Under the pieces are notes generated by a model. The model saw nothing but the letters and a program-made list of their open reading frames with translations, did no database searches and was not told the origin of the DNA. A stretch of DNA of 64,000 bases from Cenococcum geophilum 1.58 (taxonomy: Eukaryota; Ascomycota; Dothideomycetes; Gloniales; Gloniaceae), in NCBI GenBank assembly GCA_001692895.1, contig KV748196.1, positions 1,550,001 through 1,614,000 of the forward strand, in the 5' to 3' direction. Positions within the stretch are counted from its first letter, which is position 1. Each line of letters opens with the position of its first letter. Shown piece after piece: positions 44,761 through 56,746 of this stretch. The translations under genes were made by a program, and so were the position numbers.

Positions 44761-45184
44761 TGTTACAGACGCTTTAAGTACAATATTATAACTACTTGGA
44801 GAAGGGACGGAAGAAGCTAGTTAGTTAATTTAGGCACAGTCTAGGATGGAGCCGATAGAACTATATAACAAGGAATAATAATTAGGTCACGTAATGTAAT
44901 CTATATAATCTATATAATCTATATAATCTATAATAGAGTAGATAGAGTAAATAGAGTAGATAGAGTAATGACTTTCTTAGAAGTACGGATGTATATTTAA
45001 AGGACCATAGTCCCTACCTAGATAGTTCCTTCCTTGTAGTAATTCTCAGAATATAATTAGAGTTAATCTATTAGGCAACCACTNCACCAGTTATTATTAT
45101 ATTATTAACTTTTATACTTATATTTCCTATATACCTAGCCTAATAATAAGCCTATCGTAGTTCTTACTACAAGGTTCCGTTATA
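44761..45184 (+). repeat. G4 5' LTR, first copy (424 bp)
   Basis: TGTTACAG to CCGTTATA. U3 minisatellite at about 44898-44966: four CTATATAAT-type units followed by four AGAGTAGAT-type units. It contains one N at 45084. Confidence 0.92.
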
Positions 45185-45228
45185 TAATTACTACCTAGTT
45201 ATAGTATTAATATAAAAAGTTAAACAAT

Positions 45229-45725
45229 ATACTACTAAAAGCAGCTACTATAATACCATTAACGGCAGCAACTACTTTAGGGATAGGAGGTAATACNAGT
45301 ATAGCAGATACTAACTTATAGCAACCTATAACGGTTAGATAGCTATAGGAAATAGTTAATTAGCTAATAGCTAATAATATAGTATTAGAAGAAAGACTTA
45401 ATAGAATAAAAGTAGTAAAGATTAAGCTACTATTAATTAAGAGATTTATAGGAGAGAGGTTAAAGCTTAAAGAATTCCTTACGTAGATATACTTTAAGGT
45501 CTTATAAGAGGGAGTAAAGTTACCTATACCCGTGGATCGGATAGCCTATATAGGACTATTCTTATTAGGAAAAGTACTTAAGTGGTTTAAACCTTATTTT
45601 ATAGAGATATAGGTAAATAGAATAACAACCACTAACTAAGACGTGCGATTTATATTCTTAAGTTAGGAAGGATTTATAGAATAACTTACGCAGATATTTA
45701 GAGACCTAGAAGAAACAACTATAGC
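45229..45725 (+). pseudogene. gag: G4 gag, truncated duplicate 5' end
   Basis: First 166 codons of Gypsy-A gag with ATA in place of the start ATG. It ends abruptly at 45725, where the second duplication unit begins. Identical to the start of the gag at 47204. Confidence 0.85.
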
Positions 45726-47700
45726 TATAAAAGCTGTTCTATAATTAATTGCGGAGCTATTAATAAATTTATAAATACCTAATTTGTGTATACTTATAAC
45801 CTACCTACCTTACCCCTTACTAAAGCCCACGCCCTATAACTCGCTAATAGTAATTATACCGCATAGAAGATTACCTATATAGCACAACTCCACCTAGATA
45901 TAAATAGGCACTAGGAAGAACTCTAGGCCTATATTATACTACTTACTAACTACCCTATTATCCTTAAAATAAACTAGCTTAAATAATACAACCCTACTAT
46001 TAACTGGAAGAAGAGAGAAGTAACCTTTAACTCTAAATACTGTAAAGAGACTTGCCTAGGGCATAGCCTAGCCGCCTTTATTTACTCCCTAGGATATTAA
46101 CCTAAGGAACCCCTTATTACCCTACCTATAATTAACTACTATTATATAAGTGCCCTAGCCTTCTACTGTATAGTATATAAGAAAGGCTAAACCGTTATTA
46201 TAGCTTTTTAATTATAACTATATAAACTTAATAAAGAATAGGACTATGTCCTCTATAGTAATAGGATAGACATAGTCGACCTTTTAGAAAACGACGCCCC
46301 TATAAAACTCTACGGACTTTTACCTTTAGACTTTAAGAAGTTTATAAAGCTTAAAAAAGGACTTACCAACAAAGAACTCTATAAGCTCCTCCTTAAGAGG
46401 TACCACGACTTTACTAATATATGCTTATAAAAAAGCGCAGATATACTCCCCCCATATTAACCTAATAACTATAACATTAATATTAAATAAGGAAAAATGC
46501 TACCTTATAAGAGACCCTACCTAATATTAAAAGATAAACTTTTAGTTATAAAAAAGTATATTGACAAGCACCTTAATAAAGGATTTATTTGTCCTAGTAT
46601 ATTACTAATAGCCACCCCCATCCTTCTTGCTAAGAAGCTAGGAGGAGGTATTTAATTCTATATTAACTATAGAGGACTTAACGCTATTACGATTAAAAAC
46701 TAATACCTAGTACCGCTTATACGTAAGACCCTTAATGTTACAGACGCTTTAAGTACAATATTATAACTACTTGGAGAAGGGACGGAAGAAGCTAGTTAGT
46801 TAATTTAGGCACAGTCTAGGATGGAGCCGATAGAACTATATAACAAGGAATAATAATTAGGTCACGTAATGTAATCTATATAATCTATATAATCTATATA
46901 ATCTATAATAGAGTAGATAGAGTAAATAGAGTAGATAGAGTAATGACTTTCTTAGAAGTACGGATGTATATTTAAAGGACCATAGTCCCTACCTAGATAG
47001 TTCCTTCCTTGTAGTAATTCTCAGAATATAATTAGAGTTAATCTATTAGGCAACCACTNCACCAGTTATTATTATATTATTAACTTTTATACTTATATTT
47101 CCTATATACCTAGCCTAATAATAAGCCTATCGTAGTTCTTACTACAAGGTTCCGTTATATAATTACTACCTAGTTATAGTATTAATATAAAAAGTTAAAC
47201 AATATACTACTAAAAGCAGCTACTATAATACCATTAACGGCAGCAACTACTTTAGGGATAGGAGGTAATACNAGTATAGCAGATACTAACTTATAGCAAC
47301 CTATAACGGTTAGATAGCTATAGGAAATAGTTAATTAGCTAATAGCTAATAATATAGTATTAGAAGAAAGACTTAATAGAATAAAAGTAGTAAAGATTAA
47401 GCTACTATTAATTAAGAGATTTATAGGAGAGAGGTTAAAGCTTAAAGAATTCCTTACGTAGATATACTTTAAGGTCTTATAAGAGGGAGTAAAGTTACCT
47501 ATACCCGTGGATCGGATAGCCTATATAGGACTATTCTTATTAGGAAAAGTACTTAAGTGGTTTAAACCTTATTTTATAGAGATATAGGTAAATAGAATAA
47601 CAACCACTAACTAAGACGTGCGATTTATATTCTTAAGTTAGGAAGGATTTATAGAATAACTTACGCAGATATTTAGAGACCTAGAAGAAACAACTATAGC
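45726..47700 (+). repeat. 1,975-bp tandem duplication, unit 2
   Basis: Exact repeat of 43751-45725, as far as I compared. The junction ACTATAGC/TATAAAAG has only trivial microhomology. Unit 2 carries an extra copy of the Gypsy-B protease/RT start (45726-46735) and an extra G4 LTR (46736-47159). Confidence 0.95.
46736..47159 (+). repeat. G4 5' LTR, second copy (424 bp)
   Basis: The LTR at 44761-45184 repeated by the duplication. It is the one continuous with the full gag and pol. Confidence 0.92.
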
Positions 47701-50275
47701 AGAAAGAAAACTCTAGAACCTTATATAATAAACTTTAGTAATTAAGTATACGATATAGTTCTAGATACTAGTAATATAAGTAAAGTGGAATAATAGGGCG
47801 CTTATAGTATAGTATAAATAGGAACTTAAGGCTAAAGTTTAGGATATAATTATCCTAATAGAAGATATGGATACCCTAAGGGAACTAATAGATTAGGCGA
47901 TTAAGATTAATAATTAGATTTACTAAAGGAAATAGGCTAAGAGAGGCTAGGATAGAGTTCTATAGTTATATAAGGTATAGAGTACGCAATAATAAAAGCT
48001 AAGTTAGAAACTATAGTATAGTGCAGAGCTAATAGACCTAAGCGGTATTAAAGAAACCTATAAGAGATAGAGCAAACTATAGAAACCCAGAGGATAAGGA
48101 TTAAGTAATTAAAGGTTTAAGGAGTAGAGGCCGAATCAGGGATCTTAATAGCAGAAGACATTTAGGTGGACTCTATAGTAAGAGAAATAGTTTAAAGAAG
48201 GAGCTTATATAAATTGCGGAAAATAGGGTTATTATATTAAAGACTATAAAAGTAGGTAGAGTTATTATATAGTAAAAGGTATAAGACTAGTAGACGATAT
48301 ATATATATAAAGGGATAATAATATACTACGAGGAACAAAAGAGTGTTTAATTAGAAGTTTTACGTTTTATTATAATAATATATACTAAATTTATAAAGAT
48401 GCTAAATATGGCGTAAGCTATTAGCTATAAGAGCTAGCACCTATAGGATATAGAGAAACTAACAAACTAGTTTATAGATTAGATATTAAGGATAATAAAT
48501 TTAACCTAGGTAAAATATTCTATAATAATGAGGTAATAAGGGCCGCTTACTAGGAGTAAGTAGACCTTAAAGATGTTATACTAGAGGTAAAGGATAATTC
48601 TACTATAGAATAGGGAATATTAGTAGGGATTAAAACCCCACTAGACACGATATCTATCGCTTTATAAGACGTAAAAGAAGTAGGATAGTAAACTACTTTA
48701 GTACTTAATAAAGGCAAAAGGCTAAAGGCTTAAGACTCTTATAGCGAGATAAGAGATAACTAAGATTCTTAAAATAAGATAAGGTAAGCTTAAGAACCTA
48801 TAACGGACGATAACTAATAGAGTAGAGCAGTAGCTTAGTTTAAAAATATATAAATAAGCTTAGGACGGAAGTTCCTATAGGTATAAGATTCTTAAGACGA
48901 GATAAGTAAGATTTAAGACTCTTAAGATAAGATAAGAATACTAAGTAAGCCTAGTTGGACTAAGGCTAAAGCTAAGCTTAAGTTAGAAGCAAGCTCGGGA
49001 TTAAAGAGCCTAAGGGGTTAAAAATTTAGGGTATAAATTAGGACACCTATAGATAAGAGGTAAGAAGCTTCTTTATAGATTAGAGAATCTACGGTATAAA
49101 CAGTAATTAGACTAAGAGACGAATATATAGACCTAGAGGATTTACTAGTTAAATAAAGTATTTGGACTAAAGATTAAAAAGTTAATACTAGGATTAAGAA
49201 GTAAGATAACTTTAAGGATTAGAGCGTAAGGCGCAAACTAAAAGAAAATATAGAAGAGTTTAGGTAAAGAATTATTATATAGCAAGAACAGAAACTAGAT
49301 AAAAGATCTAGCACATTAGGACGTATAAAGGATAAAGTACTAGTATAAAGAATTACTAATAGACTAAGAGTAAGTATACTAAGAGCTAAGTGGCTTATTA
49401 AACTAGAAGATAAAGAGGATTTAGGGATTCTAACTAGGTTTAAGGAATAATATATAAAGGGCTATTACGATATAGTAATAAGAAGATACTTCCTTACGGA
49501 TAGACCGTATATACTCTAGTAGCTATACTAAAAGTAGTATAGGCAAAGGCACAATAATAAGTGGGAAGATTTCTATATATAGTTAAATAAAAAAGTTATC
49601 TAAAACTACCTAATTATAGAGAAGGCTATAACGCATATTAAAGGAGCCTTAATTATAATATTAAAGGATCTAGAGGAACGTTTAGAGGATTAGAGAAGTA
49701 AAAGATATATTTTAGTACCTATAAATAAAGTTATAACATTTAGATTAGTATAATAAAGGTTTAAACTTAGGGATAAAGATAAGCTAAGAGTTAACCTAAA
49801 GCACCTAGTATACTATATATTATTATAGATTACGTACGTAGACGATATATACGAAATGTATAAGAATCTAAAGGAAAAAAATCGGAAATACCCTATAAGG
49901 ATGTACTAGATAATAGACAAGTAATAGTATAGGAATGCTAAATATATATATAGATGGCATCCAGTAGAGGTCTAAAAGAAAGGAAGTTTAGTACTTTAAC
50001 TAGGAAGATTCCTTATAGAAGAATGCTTAGACGGACAATAGTAGTGGAAATACCTAGAAAATATGTATCTATAGTATATTAAAGATAAAAAGCAAACTAG
50101 GTATTAGCTAAAGAATAAGCTAAGTATACTAGGATTAAGTAGCTAATAGTTAGGAAAAGTAAAGGCCTACGGGACTAGAGGGAGCTAGTAGTAGAGCCTT
50201 AGACCCTTAAAGGAATTTAAGGACAACACCTAAATTTATAAATTAATTAGTAAGATTAGCAGTTTAAAGCGCTAA
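47204..50275 (+). pseudogene. gag: G4 gag
   Basis: Start codon position reads ATA (family ATG). The frame stays in phase for 1,023 codons to TAA 50273-50275, with the same plan as G2 gag: capsid, knuckle I-N-C-G-K near 48215, acidic repeats near 48735-48920, long charged C-terminal half. The TTTAAAG heptamer is at 50263-50269. Confidence 0.8.
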
Positions 50276-53200
50276 TAGATAGTAAAGTAACGCAAAACTA
50301 TATCTTACTAGTAGTAGTTAAGAGAATGGGACTACCTTATAGATAAAAGGAGTAACTTTACCTATTAGTTATAATTTTAGGAGATCTAATAACCTATAGA
50401 GGAGGGATTATTAATCTTAAAATAGGACCTATTTAGATAACTATTAAAGGAAGATAAATTAAGATGTCTTTTAATATCCTACTATTAGGATAGGATAAGG
50501 CGGTATTAGGTATACCTTAGTTATAAGAATATAATCTAAGGATTAATTAGATTACAAGTTAGGTTAATATTAGAGATACTTAACGCCATAAGATATAATA
50601 ATAAGCTAAGTTGGTATAGTACTAAGTAGAAGCAACCTATAAAGAAATAGAAAAAGGACTAAGTTATATACTAAAGAGATACTATAAATACGGTAAGAAA
50701 CTATAGTTACTAAAAAGTAAAAAGCTATTAAAATATGCAGTATAGGACTATAAGATAGAATTAAAACTAGAAATAAGTTTAAGGTTCTTTCTAATCTATA
50801 AGCTTACTAAAGAAAAAGGTAGAGTATTAAAAGAGTTTATCTAAAAGAACTTATAAAAGGGATATATTAGACTATTATAGTTATTAGTAGGATATCTAGT
50901 ACTATTTATACTAAAGAAAAATAGTAAACTAAGGTTGTGTATTAACTATAGATAGTTAAATAGCATTACTAGAAAGGATAGGTATCCTTTACCCTTAATT
51001 AGCGAAATCTAAAATAGGATAGGTAATGCGCAAATCTTTATAAAGATAGATCTAAGATGGGCGTACTATTAAATTAGGATTAAGAAGGGCGATAAATAAA
51101 AGGCAGCCTTTAGGTTAAAGGAAGGACTATATAAACTATTAGTTATATAATTCGGACTTATAAACGCACTAGTAACGTTCTAAAAGCGTATTAATAATAT
51201 ATTAGGAGAACACTTAGATAAGTTTATTATAGTATATCTTAATAATATTATTATNTACTTAATAACTAAGGAAGAATATGGAGAACACGTTAAATAGGTC
51301 TTAAAGAGACTATAAAAAGAATAGATACTAGTAGTAATTAAGAAATACGAGTTCTTTACTAGGAAGACTAATTTTATTAGATTTATTATTAAACTAGGCT
51401 AACTTAATATAGATCTAAAGAAGATTAAGGCTATAGTAAATTAGTAGGAACTAGAGAACGTTATATAGTTAAGATCGTTCCTAGGGTTTTGTAATTACTA
51501 TAGAAGGTTTATAGCGTAGTAGTTAAAGGATATTAAGCCATTTATAAGGTTAATAAAGAAAAAAGAACTATAGGCATAGGAAAAGGAGTAAAGAGAACTC
51601 TTTAAAAAAGTTAAAGAGTTGTTTACCTAGGAGCTAGTTCTTAAGATCTATTAACTAGGACTAAAGACGGTTATAGAGACGGATGTATTAGACTATATAC
51701 TAAGGGCGTGCTTTATATAAAGGTATTAAAATAGATAGCACCTAGTAGTATACTATAGTTAAAAGATAATACTACTAGAGTTAAACTATAACATCTATAA
51801 TAAGGAGTTATTAGGTATAGTTACAGCATTAAAGAAATAGAAAGCATTTTTATAAGGCATAAAGAAACTATTTATAGTTAAGATAAATTATAAGAACCTA
51901 ATAGGATTTCTAACGATAAAGGAACTTAACTAAAGATAGGTTAGATGGGTAGAGATGCTTACAGAATACTATTTTAAAATTTAGTATACTAAAGGTACAG
52001 ATAATACGCGGGTAGATACTCTAAGCCGTAAAGCTAAACTATAAAATAAGGGAAAGCCATTAGGGGCTTTATTGCGAAAAGATATAGACGGATTAATTAG
52101 ATATAATTATCCAAAAATTATAGCAACTTAAGAAGATAATAAACTAGAGAAAGTCTATAAGATACCAGAAAGCTTTTAGGTATAAAGAATTTTAAAAATA
52201 TAGCTAGAAGATTTACAGACGGATATATACGAAAATTAAGAAGTAAAGTATATCCTAAGAAGTATAGTAGAGTAGTTTATAGAAGACTTCTATAAGGAAC
52301 TAACTTAAGGACATAATAGAGCTACGGGCTTAGTATTAAGACTTTAAAAAGAGTACATTATTAACAGAATCTAGAGGATAGCTAGAAAAGTTATAAAGGA
52401 ATGTCTAGATTATTAAAGAAATAAACTAATAAAGTATAAGCCGTATAGAGGGCTATAACCTATTAAAACACCAGAAAGACTATAGGAGGTTATATTATAG
52501 GACTTTATTATTAAGTTACTAAAATTAAGAGACCCTATTACCGGATAAAATTATAATATAATCTTAGTAATAATAAATAAGCTTATAAAGTAGGGATACT
52601 TTATAGCCTATACAGAAGAAATATCAGCAGAAGATATCACTAGAATTTATATTAAAGAAGTGTTTATAAGATATAGAGCACTAAGTAAAATTATATCGGA
52701 TAGAGATTTAAGATTTATAGCAGTATTTTAGGAAGTATTCTTAGCAGAGCAAAGAGTTTAAATAGTAACTTCTACCGCATACCATCCGCAGACAGATGGT
52801 TAAATGGAAAAATTAAATTAGATGCTAGAGTAGTATCTAAGGCATTATATTAATTATATATAGAATAATTAGGTATTACTATTACTAGTTATATAGTTTA
52901 TATATAATATAATACCCTAAGAAGGAATAGGCATATTACTATTTAAAGCAAATTACGGATATAAGCTAAGAATATTGTTATTATTACGGTAAGTAAAGAA
53001 AACAAGTAGTATAGCTAAAGAAAGAATAAAGATATTAATAAATCTTTATATAGACCTTATAGAATTAGTAAAGAAAGTATAAGAAAGAATAAAAAAGTAC
53101 TATAATACTAAGAGATCTAAGGGACTAGATCTTAAGGAGGGAGACAAAGTATAGTTACTATATAAAAATTTTAAGAGTTAACAGCTAAGTAAGAAGTTAG

Positions 53201-53568
53201 ACTATATTAGACTAGGACCTTTTAAAATTACGTAAAGGATTTTACTAGTTATATTTAAGTTAAACCTACTAGCCAAAATAAAGATCTACCCTATATAGCA
53301 TATTGTAATGCTAGAGCTAGTATATAGGAATATTAAGCTATTAGTCTATAAAGTAGATATATATAGAGGATAAGAAGAAAATAAATAGTAAGTATTAAAG
53401 ATTATTAATTATAAGGACATTAATAATAAAATATAGTATAAAGTTAAGTAGATAGGCTACACTAAGACTACCTAGGAGCTACTAGAGAATTTAAAAAATA
53501 CTATAGGAAAGGTACAGGAGTATTAGAAGAGATTAGGTTAGGTAGTATTAATAAAAAAGGATCGCTAA
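50266..53568 (+). pseudogene. pol: G4 pol
   Basis: Colinear with G2 pol at offset 29,074. RT catalytic motif Y-L-N-N at about 51235-51246; integrase D-F-I-I-K-L-L near 52500; L-D-R-D changed to S-D-R-D near 52700; chromodomain-like Y-K-V-K near 53430; stop TAA at 53566-53568. Not functional. Confidence 0.85.
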
Positions 53569-54010
53569 AGAATAAGTTACCTAAGGGGAACCTAAGAAGA
53601 GCAGTTACTAAGCTACTTAGATCTATTTCCTTCTCTATTAAAAGAGAATCTATTCTTTTATCGCCTAGTTCCTATAAACCTTATTCTATAAGTTTCTACT
53701 TTTTAAAATACACCTTCTCGCGTACCTTCTTAAGACGGATTAACTAAGTAGAAGCAGCCAAACAAGAGTCTAAAGCACATTATTAAGCATTAGCGGCCTC
53801 TCTTTTAGCATTTTAAGAATAATAAAGTTTAGCCAAAGTAATTAATAGCTTATTATTAAGTTTTGTAGCAGCAGATTAAACACAAGACCCTATAACAAAT
53901 TACTTAGGGAACTTAAAGACTATTAAGAGTTATAGGACGCGCATACTTAGTGTTAGAAGTAGAGTAAATATTGCAGGACGATTATATATTCGCTTTAGTG
54001 CACTTTAAAT
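53569..54010 (-). pseudogene. G4 antisense frame (Gypsy-A aORF)
   Basis: The minus strand encodes N-R-P-A-I-F-T-L-L-L-T-L-S-M-R-V-L, then F-V-I-G-S-C-V and S-A-A-T-K-L-N. L-L-I-T-L-A-K-L-Y-Y-S, A-K-R-E-A-A-N-A, A-L-D-S-C-L-A-A-S-T and R-L-K-K-V-R-E-K-V follow. All stops are RIP-type. It is closest to the G3 frame. Confidence 0.58.
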
Positions 54011-54281
54011 AAGAGGATGGTTATTAAGATAAAGGACTCGCTAGCGTAATATAGACTAACCCCTCTTTTAGACAACGAAAACATGGAGATAGTATAATTT
54101 TACTAAAAGACAGTATTGCGGTAATGGTATAAGACTAATAAACTATAAAAGAGGATAAAGGAGCCTTAGGTATTATAAGTAACAATATTAACCAAATTAA
54201 TTAAACAGATATTATACCTCTAGTAAATAACTTAGAGATATTAGGAATCTTTAAGGATAAAGATAAAAAGGAGGGAGATAG

Positions 54282-54705
54282 TATTACGGACGCTTTAAGT
54301 ACGATATTATAACTACTTAGAGAAGGGACGGAAAAAGCTAGTTAGTTAATTTAGGCACGGTTTAGGATGGAGCTAATAGAACTATATAATAAGGAATAGT
54401 AATTAGGTCACGTAATATAATCTATATAATCTATGTAATCTATATAATCTATAATAGAGTAAATAGAGTAGATAAAGCAGATAGAATAACGACTTTCTTA
54501 GGAGTATGGATGTGTATTTAAAGGACCATAGTTCCTACCTAGATAGTTCCTTCCTTGTAGTAATTCTCAGAATATAATTAGAGTTAATCTGTTAGGCAAC
54601 CACTCCACCAGTTGTTATTACGTTGTTAACTTTTATATTTGCATTTCCTACACACCTAGCCTAATAACGAGCCCATCGTAGTTCTTGCTACAAGGTTCCG
54701 TTACA
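54282..54705 (+). repeat. G4 3' LTR (424 bp)
   Basis: TATTACGG (TGTTACGG) to CCGTTACA, preceded by the polypurine tract at 54255-54281 and followed by TSD CTTAA. Its end is less mutated than that of the 5' LTR. Confidence 0.93.
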
Positions 54706-54765
54706 CTTAAGCGGCTTAATTAAGCCAAAATCTATACTAAGCTTAATATTATCGCCGCGTATCTG
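54706..54765 (+). pseudogene. pol: Gypsy-B RT fragment right of G4 (inverted segment)
   Basis: About 20 codons: K-R-L-N, A-K-I-Y-T-K-L-N-I-I-A-A. They continue the RT frame cut at 44760. The next expected RT residues (F-N-x-L-x-I-x-E-G-D-E) appear only on the minus strand at about 34410-34380, which locates the inversion breakpoint. Confidence 0.65.
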
Positions 54766-55425
54766 GCGTTGTTATAAATATAGTTATTAAGCTAAAATTA
54801 TAGGTATTTAATTGTGCTTTCTCTTTTAGTAACCGTAGTAATTAGTATAATCTTAGCCTTCTTTAACTGTTAGACGTCGCGTTTAAACACGCGGAGGTTA
54901 TCTTTAGTTTCTTAATATATATTATTAGCGAGTGCCTTATAAGCTTATAGGTCTTAGATAATATCGTAATCTTAAGTAGTACGCATCTCGGCTTATATAA
55001 GCTTAAGGTAATAGTTCTATAAAAGGCAGTAGTATTTATTAAGGTCTTATGCTACCATTTTTACAAACGTCTTGGCGTCTTATATTTTAATTTTAATAGG
55101 TAGTAGCCCTTTTATTTGCTTATCCGTAGTTATATAGTTAATAAAAGATAAGATATTATTAGTGTCCGTCTCCTTGGGGGTTAAGGCTAAGGCTAATAAA
55201 TTAAATTCTCCTAGGATTAATTAGCGTTATAGGTTAAGTATAGGTATTAGATTGTTCTTTAGGTTTAATATAGTAGCTAGTAAGGGATATCGTCTTACTA
55301 TTGTGGGTTCCTTAGAAGTATAAAGTAAGGTAATTTATAGACACGCTGCTTCTAGCAGCGCCTACAGTATTATAAAGACGTAGAATTGGTTGTAGGCTAA
55401 GCGTTAGTAGTAAAAAAAAAGGCGT
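54766..55425 (-). pseudogene. gag: Gypsy-B gag, N-terminal part
   Basis: Minus-strand frame of about 220 codons starting just inside the 5' LTR. It shows A-L-L-E-A-A, then P-T-I-V-R-R-Y-P, S-F-I-N-Y-I-T-T-D-K, K-T-F-V-K-M-V-A, D-L-N-K-Y-Y, and a coiled-coil-like region ending R-E-S-T-I-K-Y-L. The capsid part follows only after the inversion (34416 onward, plus strand). Fungal gypsy gag commonly has such a helical N-terminal region ahead of the capsid. Confidence 0.6.
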
Positions 55426-55432
55426 AACGTAA

Positions 55433-55625
55433 TGTTATGAGACGGGAGCAGTGGCTACAAAGTGTATATATTTAAGGAGTCTATAAGACATTACGCGATT
55501 AATCGTAAGGGTTAAGGGCGTAAGAAGGTAATATACCTACGCGTAGCTGACATAAGCTATACGCGAGGTATACGCGAGAGCACGGGGCTCTCCTATAGAG
55601 GCCCCTGCGGTAGGGTTCCGTAACA
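55433..55625 (-). repeat. Gypsy-B 5' LTR (193 bp)
   Basis: TGTTATGAGACGGGAG to GGTTCCGTAACA. It matches 31142-31334 over its full length and is followed by CTTTA (55626-55630). Confidence 0.8.
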
Positions 55626-55630
55626 CTTTA

Positions 55631-56200
55631 GTTAATTTCCTTAGGAGTAGCTAATAAGCCTTACTTATTTAGTATTAGGTAGATTTCTTCTAGGTCTTAA
55701 AGTTGTTATTTAACTATATTAAGGAAGTTGTTTATTTTAAGCTTTCTTATTATATATCTTTTGCTATTTAATTACGCCTTAATATCTAGATCTAGCTATA
55801 TTTGGATAGGGATATAGTTTAAAGTAAGTATCTATTCTTCTTTAGGGTTATACCTTTTAAGTCTCTAGTATAGGCCTTTATCTATAAATATAAGGTTAAT
55901 TATACTTCTAGCAGTGCCTTATTGCTATATAATTGCTTTTAGGGAAGTGGCTAGCTTAAGGCCCTAGGTGTTTATAGCTCTTAGTAAGTACTCTACCTAT
56001 TATTTAATAGTAATATAGATACCTCCTTATTATAGGTAGTAGAGGTTTATATCTCCTAATAGGATAAACTCTATACCTTTAGTTTTTAGTAAGCTTATTA
56101 CTAATATAATATTTGTTACGGCTTGTATAAATACCTCTAAACTAAAGCTTATAGAATGCTATATTACGAAGATACTAAGCTAAAGAAAAGGAAAAGGGGT
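55631..56200 (-). pseudogene. Tad1-like LINE ORF2, endonuclease piece (piece 1 of 4)
   Basis: The minus strand encodes the second half of an exonuclease-endonuclease-phosphatase domain. It shows L-E-V-F-I-Q-A-V-T-N near 56140, I-E-F-I-L-L-G-D-I-N-L near 56060 (family L-L-G-D-x-N), an R-S-I-I-N-L-I-F-I segment near 55900 (family S-x-I-D-L), and N-Y-I-P-I near 55815 (family D-H-x-P-I). It runs to 55631, where Gypsy-B interrupts it before the linker at 31141. The 5' part is missing at 56201, where the Gypsy-C LTR starts; it may lie beyond the window. Confidence 0.7.
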
Positions 56201-56326
56201 TGCTAGAACCGATATAAATAAATATATAGGGTAAGCCGCTAAGGCGCTAGCTTTGGGCGAGCCAATTATAGATTAGTAGAATATAGTAGAATTTAGTAGG
56301 TAACGTACGATAGCGCCATTATATCA
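56201..56326 (-). repeat. probable Gypsy-C 3' LTR
   Basis: On the minus strand it starts TGATATAATGGCGC directly after a TTTAAAGAGGGGGG polypurine tract and ends TCTAGCA at the LINE. The second LTR is outside the window, so the ends are inferred. Confidence 0.55.
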
Positions 56327-56644
56327 CCCCCCTCTTTAAAAGAAAGCCTACCTTTAGGCTTAGTTAGAAATAGGGTAGCACTAGGCTTATAAATATAGGA
56401 TTATAAAAATATAAGATAAGGAGATAAAGGGGATATAAGTACGTCTAGATTAAGTATAAAGGGCGATTATAGGCTAAGTAAAAGTACTAGGCTAGAAAGA
56501 GTAGCCGCTAAAAGTCTTAGTATAGATCTAACTAATTAGACAACTTTAACCGGCGGTTAAAGTTCCTAAATATCTAAAATTTTATGGTATTAATAGAAAA
56601 CGGTAGAATATAGCAGAATTTAGTAGATAGCTATATTAGGGCTT
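56327..56644 (-). other. Gypsy-C 3' untranslated region
   Basis: No reading frame. It contains the block TTTAACCGGCGGTTAAAG at about 56541-56558 (a perfect palindrome), seen as TTTAACTACTGGTTAAAG in Gypsy-B near 31500. A TAGAATATAG(C/T)AGAATTTAGTAG motif occurs here and in the LTR near 56280. Confidence 0.45.
56640..56644. repeat. target-site duplication of TRIM T2 (left)
   Basis: GGCTT here and at 57066-57070. Confidence 0.9.
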
Positions 56645-56746
56645 TATAAGAGTACATATATTAGATCCCGCCGCGCTTGCGAATAAGTTCGCAAGCACTC
56701 CGTGTCTTTTTGGCCAAATGGCGACGTTAGGGCGGGAAACGTTACA
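56645..56746 (+). repeat. T2 5' LTR (102 bp)
   Basis: Starts TATAAGAG (TGTAAGAG in the partner), ends CGTTACA. Inverted repeat GCTTGCGAA/TTCGCAAGC in the middle. Confidence 0.88.

Larger units (their letters stand above)
43751..45725 (+). repeat. 1,975-bp tandem duplication, unit 1
   Basis: Every position I compared matches unit 2 (45726-47700) at offset 1,975. This includes the ambiguous base N at 45084/47059 and at 45297/47272. The units are directly adjacent. The unit spans part of Gypsy-B, the G4 5' LTR and the first 497 bp of G4 gag. Confidence 0.95.
44761..54705 (+). mobile_element. Gypsy-A copy G4 (7,970 bp without the internal duplication)
   Basis: 424-bp LTRs, TSD CTTAA on both sides. 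Gag and pol spacing equals G2. The span is lengthened to 9,945 bp by the 1,975-bp duplication, which repeats the 5' LTR and gag start. It is heavily RIP-mutated: gag ATG reads ATA and RT Y-L-D-D reads Y-L-N-N. Confidence 0.92.
31142..55625 (-). mobile_element. Gypsy-B: Ty3/gypsy element with an internal inversion and three nested insertions
   Basis: 193-bp LTRs at 31142-31334 and 55433-55625, both TGTTAC to GTAACA, bracket it with TSD CTTTG/CTTTA. Removing G3, G4 (with its duplication) and S2 leaves about 6.4 kb. The ends read on the minus strand (gag N-terminus on the right; RT C-half, RNase H and integrase on the left). The middle (gag capsid, zinc knuckle, protease, RT N-half) reads on the plus strand. 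The two RT halves complement each other exactly, so I infer one element with an inverted middle. Breakpoints are near 34395-34425 and 54755-54775. Confidence 0.7.
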
